From: Pseudopithomyces maydicus
Lineage: Eukaryota; Ascomycota; Dothideomycetes; Pleosporales; Didymosphaeriaceae
DNA length: 64,000 nucleotides
Direction: 5' to 3'
Assembly: GCA_026873275.1 (NCBI GenBank)
Contig: JANTUC010000001.1
Coordinates: 1,860,001-1,924,000 of the forward strand
Below the pieces are notes generated by a model. That model did no database searches, had not been told where the DNA came from, and saw only the letters and a list, made by a program, of their open reading frames with translations. The translations under genes were made by a program, and so were the position numbers. Positions within the stretch are counted from its first letter, which is position 1. Each line of letters opens with the position of its first letter. Shown in pieces: positions 56,872 through 64,000 of the stretch.

Positions 56872-57144
56872 GTCGATTCCTGAATGTTTGTTACAGGTGT
56901 CTTCGCTTTCTATGTTTGCTCAATTGCTGTGATCTTATCTTGTCAGCTACACTGCGTACAGACAAGTGCCGAGGTGGTTATCACGGCACATCCCCGCGGC
57001 GGGGTTCTCCGCTCTGGTCGATTGGTCACTGCAATAGCGCGATTTTTCCGTCAATTGTTATCAATGCGTAATTCATGATTCGTATTTCTCTACAAGCGCT
57101 CAAAAAACAACATCTCAGTCATCGTGTCATACATCGCGAAGGAC

Positions 57145-58733
57145 TTAGGCGAATTCGTCCTCTTCCACCTTTGCGTTCTTCTCCTTGTATGCTTCCGGCA
57201 AGAGCGAGCCGGTGAGCGGCTTCCTCGACTCCCGTACAATGGAGTGAATGGACTTGCCCTCCGAAAACATGGTTTCGAGCTCTTCCAGACTGCGACCCAT
57301 AGTTTCAGGGTAGAAGACCCACACAATAGGGATGATGGTAGCCGAAATGCAGAGGAAAACCAGGTAGTACTTCCATCCGATGGTTTCGATTGCAACAGGC
57401 GTGACCATGTTGACAACGAAGTTCCACAGCCAGTGATTGGCGGTACTGATTCCACTCATGGCCACACGAAGACGGGTGGGGGCAACTTCTGCGCAGTACA
57501 AGAAGTTCGCGCCAAGGAATCCGATGGGGATGAAGAAGTTGAACAGGAAAACGAAGAAGGCCGAGGCAATCTGAGCAGATCTGTTGCTCTTGGGGAAGCT
57601 GCTAGCAACTGCAAGCGCCAGCATGCAACCTGCCATACCGGCACCACTGAACATGAAAAGCTTGCGGCGTCCGAATCGGTCGATGGTGAAGAATGCGACG
57701 AAGCAGGAGAGGAATTTCCAGGTCAAAGCGCCACCGCTGAGAATGCGGGAGGTCTCGCCGTCCATACCAAGGCCCTGTTGGAAGATGATCTGCGTTCAAA
57801 TTAGTAAAATGTCGTCAATGAGTATTCGGGATCATAGCTTACAGTCGAGTAAGTCGAAATAAGGTTGCTTCCGCACATTTGCTGGAGGAATTGCAGGAAA
57901 ATGCATAGAGAGAAGCGGTAGAACAGGCGCTCCTTTCCGTTGGTGAAAATGTCGGAAAGTTTGGCCGCGCTTCTTCCGGTTTCCTCGAGCGCCAGTTCAA
58001 TGCCACCAATCTCACCGACAACCTCAGGATCCTCAGTGCTCAGTCCTTTGAATCTTGCCAGACTCTCCTTGGCTTCCTCAATTCTGCTCTTGTTGCAAAG
58101 CCACCTAGGACTTTCGGGGATAGAGAAAACCGCGGCGATAGGGACCAGAGAGATCAGGCACGGAATGGCCAAAGGGAGACGCCACTGGAGAGGCAGGTTG
58201 TTCTGTTCGTAGAAACCAAGATTAATCCAGGCCTCGAGAGTGTAGCCCAAACTGATAAAGCACCCATCGAGAACAACGTGCTTTCCTCGGTTCGCAGACG
58301 ATGCACACTCTGATTGCCACACAGGAACAGTGGTGGAAAGCATGCCAACTCCCCATCCCAGAATGAATCGGCCGACGATAAACTGGGCAAGTTGAAAGCT
58401 AGTGCACTGGAGGATTTCGCCGATCAAGGTAAGGATAGCGGCCACAAAAGTCGTCTTCCGTCGGCCCAGGACGTCGCCAACCCAGGAGCAGCTCAAAGCA
58501 CCAAACAGTGCACCGATCGTGAAAGTCGAAACGACAGCGCCCTGGACAGTAGACTTGTGCGACTTCTCGGCACCCTTGGCATCGATGGTATCGATTTGCG
58601 GGAAGTGATCGTTCCAGTCCCGTAGAGAAAGGAGGCCACCAACGCCAGACTGGTTATATCCGAAGAGGACGAAAGCAGGTAGCACAACCAGCAGAAGCTG
58701 TGCCATTTGGAGAGAGCGTCCTTGGAGACCCAT
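57145..58733 (-). CDS. MFS sugar transporter
   Basis: Two exons, 58733-57843 and 57789-57145, with a phase-0 intron, 511 aa. It is a 12-TM sugar-porter-family protein: FGYNQSGVGGLL in TM1, GDVLGRRKTT between TM2 and TM3, GRFILGWGVGMLSTTVPVWQ in TM4, PESPRWL before the central loop, DRFGRRKLFMF between TM8 and TM9 and PETMGRSLEELE after TM12. All family signatures are intact. It imports a hexose, disaccharide or similar compound across the plasma membrane; the substrate is not predictable. It lies directly upstream of the oxygenase in the same orientation. Confidence 0.93.
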
Positions 58734-60106
58734 GGTGATGTATAAGCCGTACCGATCGACTTACGGTGAAAAGCAATGTGATGAGTGTGCCTGCTCCTGC
58801 CGAAAGAGAAGGGAGTTTCGATGTGAAGAACCAGTAAGGGCCTTAGTGCAGACGGAACGAAGACGCTGGATGCAACTTCGACCAACAGCAGAGAAACTAA
58901 AGACCCAGAGACAGCGTAGGGGAGAGCAACTACTTGTACTCAATGCCCTCCCCACATTATTGCTCTGTGGCGCACAGGGCATCACGTCGGAGCAATTCCA
59001 CCACGGGGCTCCTCACCGGCAATCGATACTCCGGATTATTGAACTGTTACCTACATGAATTCCCCAATCTGAACGTCAAAGCGCTTGCTCGAGACCTCAT
59101 GCAAGTATGCCGACGGCCTGACTTACGGTCCCAAAACGGCGGTGACCAGGGTCGATAGCTCGTAGAAAAGTGGCGAGCCGTCCCACAGCCAACTGTTAGC
59201 CCACACATCTGATTCGAAGAAACCTGTTGGGTGCGGGCCTAATGTTGCAGGATAAGTTCATTGCCGGCCGAACGTCATCGTCCGACACTAGATACAATAT
59301 CAGACTGGTGCGCATCTCCGACTTGAGCTCATGGTACGATATGTCCTCCTAGAAGCTGCTCAAAAGTCTTGAATCAAGCAGATGATGGATGCCATTATTA
59401 CCAAAAGCCTTTGAACGTTGCAATTGTGAATTTGGGCACCGATAAGAGTGCGAATGAGCGGAGGGTGATACGTTTGAAAGGACCGATTTGGTTGACTAGC
59501 AAAATCTTAGCTACGCTAAGCATTTGCCGCGGCCGCAGAGCCTCACCACTGGGTCCTCGTGTCGAAGACCTCCCAGGTTCGCCAGGCACCACGTGATTAA
59601 CAAGCCGTCCTAGCCATTGTAGCTCGACTAGTTCAATGCTTGGTAGTGAGGCTATCCTGATGATTGTCCGTGGACATGGCTATGAAGCAAAGTATATGAA
59701 TGCTTCTCCCGACAAATCTTGTGTTAGACATACACCAATGAAAATCTTTCAGGTGGACGAAACGCGAGGCAAATCTTCAAATAAATTTTCACCAAATGTC
59801 ACGGCCGGCTGGCCCGCGGATTGAGTTCGGATGTATGTAGGCCGTTATCTCCATCCGAGTGCGAGAGCATCTCCACAGCGGCGCCAGACCTCCGCAATAA
59901 CATCGGGCTCGCTTAGATTTCGGAGAACGTGCATACGAGAACACCTCGGGCCTGCCAATCATGTGTCAAAAGTGGATATCGGATACTGGGCCGGTAGCAA
60001 ATATTATGTGGAGTAAGTACTTTAATATGACAAACTTGAAAATGGGTATCTACCAGTGGCTCCTCCACATTTACCGGTATGTCGACACCCAGGTGGGTCA
60101 GGGTCC
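58734..60106. other. Gene-poor region
   Basis: About 1.4 kb with the transporter promoter on its left and the F-box-like gene's 3' end on its right. Open frames at 59369-59824 and 59831-60016 have no domain. No gene I can support. Confidence 0.4.
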
Positions 60107-60925
60107 CTATGTGGATACCGCTTCCATTTCGCTCATCAGGCGTGCGACAAGCGGCGCAACCGCCTCCATATAGCTTGGCTCGGAGACCACCGCCTTTGCC
60201 GACTGTGCGACAAATTCGAAAGATTTCTCGTCGTCGTTGAAGTGCCAAACCCACCACGTCGTTTCGATATGTGGAGCTCCATGGGCATCGTACCGTTGAT
60301 AATGATCTTCCTTCAACAATCGGCCAACAACCTGGTTGCACCACATCCGAAAGCTCGGGTTGGCGAATGTTCCATTCTGTATGAAGCGCAACCTCTTGAC
60401 ATGCTCTAATTGTCGCAAAAGCCTCACCAACTCGATTATATTCTGTGTCGTAAGGTCCTCCAAAGCCCTGGGGTCGCCTGGGGACGTGTGCGTGAACGCA
60501 ATGGCGAGCGTATCGAGGTGTAAAGCTTCAGAATTGAAGGGCCATCTCCAAGATGTCATCAGACCAAAGCGATACGGTTCGAAAAGCAGGGTTATGTTCC
60601 TCAGGTTCTCTATCTGGTAGCGTTGGAGAGGCTGCAAAGTCGACAAAGTTGCACGGTAGCCAGCTCGAACGACAAAAGCAGTGCGCTGGAAAGCAACCTT
60701 GGTCAAGACCTGTCGCAATTGACGGCATACGAGGAGTATACGTAGGCATGCGGCCGATGAGTACGTGGGATCCAGAACCAGACGTGTGGATGTTTGGCTG
60801 GTTCTCGGGAGCCCTACGGGAGGCCGAGAAGTAAATGTGAAACCAGCATGCGGTCCGTTGTCGATAACATATTCCAATATCTGAATCAAAAGCTCCGGAG
60901 GCAGCGACAAGAGGCCAGTTGCCAT
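60107..60925 (-). CDS. F-box-like protein
   Basis: A single-exon gene. The frame is open from 60994 without ATG; in-frame ATGs occur at 60961 and 60925, and I take 60925 because it places the domain at the start (272 aa). LLSLPPELLIQILEYVI is the typical fungal F-box-like opening helix pair, followed by ILLVCRQLRQVLTKVAFQRT, the second half of the module. The remainder is a helical and strand-rich domain seen in many Dothideomycete proteins of this sort, with no catalytic motif. F-box proteins link substrates to SCF ubiquitin ligases; whether this one does is not known. Confidence 0.65.
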   Translation of the reverse strand: MATGLLSLPPELLIQILEYVIDNGPHAGFTFTSRPPVGLPRTSQTSTRLVLDPTYSSAACLRILLVCRQLRQVLTKVAFQRTAFVVRAGYRATLSTLQPLQRYQIENLRNITLLFEPYRFGLMTSWRWPFNSEALHLDTLAIAFTHTSPGDPRALEDLTTQNIIELVRLLRQLEHVKRLRFIQNGTFANPSFRMWCNQVVGRLLKEDHYQRYDAHGAPHIETTWWVWHFNDDEKSFEFVAQSAKAVVSEPSYMEAVAPLVARLMSEMEAVST

Positions 60926-61701
60926 CGCGTCTATCTGTGAAAGTAGGGAACGACAAACCATCTCGTCTACCCATGGACCACGACATTTCGCCACTTGGTT
61001 GGCAGCTAACCATTAGTGGTTAAAACAGGCTTACTAAGCTATGCACCATCGTTCGACAAGAGAAGTCAGCCCGAGGGGGTAGATCACCAAACACTTTATA
61101 CGATCGCAAGGTCTAAATACGAGCTAAATTCATCTTCAATTGTGATACGGTTGTCGTCGAAGTTTACCTGGCCTCATGCACAGGTCATACGAGAGCTCTT
61201 CATTTTTAAAGGGCTTCACTTTGCGTGGCTCTTCGAAAAGACCAATAAATTCTAGACAAACCTCAAGAGATTCCGCATACATCTGGAAGTATCTACATTC
61301 CGTCTTTGCAGTTTTTTCTGGGCGATCATCATTGACTTGGTGTTTTGCAGAAGTCATTCACAAAAATGCATGACATCGTGATCATATGCACCTGACAGTC
61401 TCGCAAAGAACTTACCAAACTGTTTTCAGATCGCTACAGGATCAGTGTTCGTGTAACTCTAGATGGTAGTAACAGTATGAAATATAAGTAGACAACGCTT
61501 TCTCTTGTTTCCTTATCGCAGAGCAGTATAATATATATATGCAATCCGAACCATTACCATTATTTGATCTATTATAACTGTATGAACACAGAAGTCCACA
61601 CATCAACCCGCGACTAGCTTGTCTACCAAAGCCACTTTAGCTATCCGAAAAGGCAGAATAGCTTTTCTATTCGCCCAAGGAGATCTCTATGATTCCATAG
61701 G
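60926..61701. other. Intergenic spacer
   Basis: AT-rich, with an ATAATATATATATG stretch near 61530. Short overlapping open frames at 61016-61373 lack support. Confidence 0.4.
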
Positions 61702-62957
61702 CTACCTTTTCATCTTTCGCCGAAACTCTTCATCGGACTCATCAGAGTACCGCTGCCTCTTCACTCGAGATGGACCGGCTTCATCATCGCCATAGTCCTC
61801 CCCGCTATGCATCTCCTCGCCATAGTCCACCTCGCCGCCATCCGAGGTCAGAGTGCTCACTTGATCGGCAGCATCCAACGCCAACTCCATGCGCCGACGC
61901 CGCTCTTCATCGTCAGGGCTAGCGTCGCCCTCTTCAAAGATGGAATCTTGGCGATGGTCTCCTCGAGATGCAGTCGCCTTGCCAACGGTACCGCCGGTCA
62001 ACTGTCCTGGGTCCACACCCGTCTCCAGCCAGATCTTGATTCTAGCGTTGTTGCGTGCAATCTCTGGAGCCGCGGCGGTCGCTGAGGTGTTGGCATTGTC
62101 TTGCGCCACGCCGGATTTACCTCCCTCCATCTTGTGAGTTGCAACGAGGTGGTCCTTGATCTTGTCCTTGCGCTTGCAGTCGTACCCACAGTAGAGGACA
62201 GGGCACTTGTACGGCTTGCTATCAATGTGATCGTACATGTGCCTCCTGAGGTGATCCGCGCGGGTGTATCCTGTAGTGCGCATGGGGCACCCGGATACGG
62301 GGCACATGAAAGTCTTCTCGAGATCGGGTTTTTCCTTTCTGGGCTTGGTTTGTGCCTCGCCGCCCGTCTGCATGGCTTTTGAGCTTCCGGCTTTTCCGCC
62401 ATCATACTCGTCGCCAGGGTATTCCAGGTATGCCTCGTCGTCATCGGAGAGGTTTATGAAGTCGCCGGCGTCGTGGACTGGGCCCTCTCGGGGGCCTCAA
62501 CGTCTTGTGCGCGACCTATTCAGGAGTCAGACAGTGCTTCGCGTGGAAAGAGGCTGTCGCCTCGCCTTTGCCCTTGTCTATCTTGCGAGCAGGCTGCTCC
62601 TCTTCGCTGCTCTCGCTGTCGTCTTCAGGCTCGTCGGATGCATCACCTGTACGAACTAGATTTAGCACATCTATCATTATCAGGAACCATGGAGAATTTA
62701 CCCTGATACCCCTCGCCGACGTCGAGTTCACCGCCAGACACGTATTCTCCTGGAGCTTCTCCAACGGATGGGCTCTCGCTAACGTCGAAGATATTTCCAC
62801 GCCCATGGGTGGTGTCGATAGTGCTTTCAGAGGCTGGAAGTAAGTTAGAAACAATCGCGACGTGTGAGATATACCGCTTACCCTTGCCTTTGCCCTTGCG
62901 CGATGGGCCGCTGCGATTGTAGCGGCGATCGGCTCGGTTGCCACCAGCAGAAGACAT
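61702..62957 (-). CDS. C2H2 zinc-finger protein, acidic
   Basis: Four exons, 62957-62882, 62833-62702, 62646-62533 and 62477-61702, all in phase, 365 aa. The first two introns are textbook; the third (55 nt, donor GTCTGA) is weaker, but its phase fits. The N-terminus is basic and Gly-rich (GPSRKGKGK), then disordered and acidic (DEPEDDSESSEEEQP). Two C2H2-type fingers with C-x4-C spacing lie at about residues 160-220: CPVSGCPMRTTGY with DHLRRHMYDH, and CPVLYCGYDCKRKD with KIKDHLVATH. An acidic tail ends RQRYSDESDEEFRRKMKR. Probably a nuclear DNA- or RNA-binding protein; no target can be named. Confidence 0.75.
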
Positions 62958-63625
62958 TTTGTACTTTACTGGTCGTTTTGACTTGGGTTGTTTGTTGTCG
63001 TGAGTGGTTCGTGGTTGCGTTTGCGGTTGGAACAGATAGCTCGTGGTAGCTATGTTGGTGTTGGGTTGCCTTTGAGTGGGTGGAGTCTGGCGCGTACGAA
63101 CTATCAAAACGAAAGAGAAAAAGCAGCAGGAGGGAGGCAGGGTCTTTATACTCCCCGTGGGCGCAGGGTTGGGTGGGTTGAGAGCAGCTAGCAAAAACAA
63201 TCCATACAATCAACCGGGGGAATCAAATTCTGGGGGAGCAACCAATATATAGCAAGCATTCTGGCTAGTGCGGTTGATTTCGGAGCACATTTTCAACTAA
63301 AGAGTTTCAAAGACAATCGGTATTCACACTCATCATGACTTACACCAGATGAAAGACTACAGAATTTAGTCTATGTTAGACGAGCTTGTAACTGATGGTG
63401 GATCATACAGTATTCTGGACTCAAGCGAGCCAAAGTCTTGTAGCATTGAAATAGCCTTTTTCTCGAATATCAAAAGGTAATCCAGGGAATGAACACCTGC
63501 TTCTCTAGTAAATCCGGTCGCGTGTCGAGGAGCATCAGGTGCTCGGTGTGCAAATAGACGAGATATTTAATCAGCTATACTGTTTGCAATTTTCATCCAT
63601 ATGCATTCTGTGAAGAAGGAGAGAA
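62958..63625. other. Intergenic spacer
   Basis: Promoter of the zinc-finger gene and 3' flank of the next minus-strand gene. Open frames near 62988-63213 are shadows with no domain. Confidence 0.4.
63144..63150 (-). promoter_or_regulatory. TATA-like box of the zinc-finger gene
   Basis: TATAAAG on the minus strand, about 190 nt before the ATG at 62957. Confidence 0.35.
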
Positions 63626-64000
63626 TTAGATATCAGATTTATACAAATGGTTCAACCGCTTGAGAAATTTGTCTGGAGTCTTCCTCACCAAAACACCCCA
63701 ACTCTTCATCATAATTTGCTTTGAGACCCAGCTCTGGGAAACTGCTTTCTCCATATAAATTGTTGATAGAGCTTCATATTCCGGTAGGTTGCTGTACGAT
63801 CGAAGGTGTTAGTGTGCACACATTAGGCGTGGGTAGAGAGATAAATAAAATATAAGTGTTGCAGCAACTAGATCAAGTATGGCATGGTGAATTTGTCGTT
63901 TAAATATTACACTGTATCATATACCTCAAAGCTTCCCCTGATCCTCCAGACGGCGATGGTTCTCCGCAATCCGCAGCTGCTGCTGCGTACTAGCCGTCTC
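63626..64000 (-). CDS. 3' end of an unidentified gene, cut by the window edge
   Basis: Two exon pieces: 64000-63925 (TASTQQQLRIAENHRRLE...) and 63791-63626, which encodes LPEYEALSTIYMEKAVSQSW and ends HLYKSDI before the stop. The intron has a clean donor (GAG|GTATAT) and acceptor (GTACAG). The upstream exon's good frame hits a stop just before the donor; one extra base in its GGGG run (63935-63938) would remove the stop and match the downstream phase exactly. Composition (helical, charged, no low complexity) supports a real protein. Family not recognised. Confidence 0.5.

Overview
The window is nuclear DNA of a filamentous ascomycete (Pezizomycotina; a Dothideomycete is my best guess, from overall protein character only). 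Evidence: genes carry short introns (41-133 nt) with GT..AG ends and CTAAC/CTAAT branch motifs. The content is typically fungal: a Zn2Cys6 regulator, a Clr5-ankyrin protein, a CrnA-type nitrate transporter, a Far1/Ste5-like scaffold, PKA, and TATATAA boxes close to ATGs. No rRNA, tRNA, CRISPR or intact transposon was recognised.

Layout. 0-7.2 kb: a truncated cysteine-rich membrane protein, a secreted DUF4360 protein (-), an OMA1-type mitochondrial metalloprotease (+) and a large acidic SAP-domain protein (-), followed by a short relic of that last gene. 8-20 kb: two gene-poor, partly GC-rich stretches (about 4.8 and 3.9 kb) on either side of a RING-PH-VWA scaffold gene (-). 20-34.8 kb: an SRR1-like gene (+), a Clr5/ankyrin gene (-), a nitrate transporter (-) with a NirA-type site upstream, PRP38 (-), a GT8-like glycosyltransferase (+) and the PKA catalytic subunit (+). 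36-43 kb: a secreted endonuclease/exonuclease/phosphatase-fold protein (+), a four-TM membrane protein (+), an uncertain minus-strand gene, and a SprT-like metalloprotease (-). 44-59 kb: mostly minus-strand metabolic genes, namely a secreted berberine-bridge-type flavoenzyme, an EVE-domain protein, a secreted carboxylesterase, a Zn2Cys6 transcription factor, a GT8 enzyme (+), a 2-oxoglutarate oxygenase and a sugar-type MFS transporter. 60-64 kb: an F-box-like protein, a C2H2 zinc-finger protein and the 3' end of another minus-strand gene.

How genes may work together. The PKA catalytic subunit and the Far1-like scaffold both belong to nutrient/pheromone signalling but are about 17 kb apart. 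The 44-59 kb block has a regulator, a transporter, two secreted enzymes and an oxygenase, and could be a small catabolic or backbone-free metabolic cluster; this is inference from gene content.

Most unusual signal. Between 36 and 64 kb at least five genes are broken only by single-base losses inside runs of 4-6 G or C, always in the same direction, in otherwise well-preserved reading frames. This looks more like homopolymer errors in the assembly than gene death. A reader should treat those genes as probably intact in the organism.
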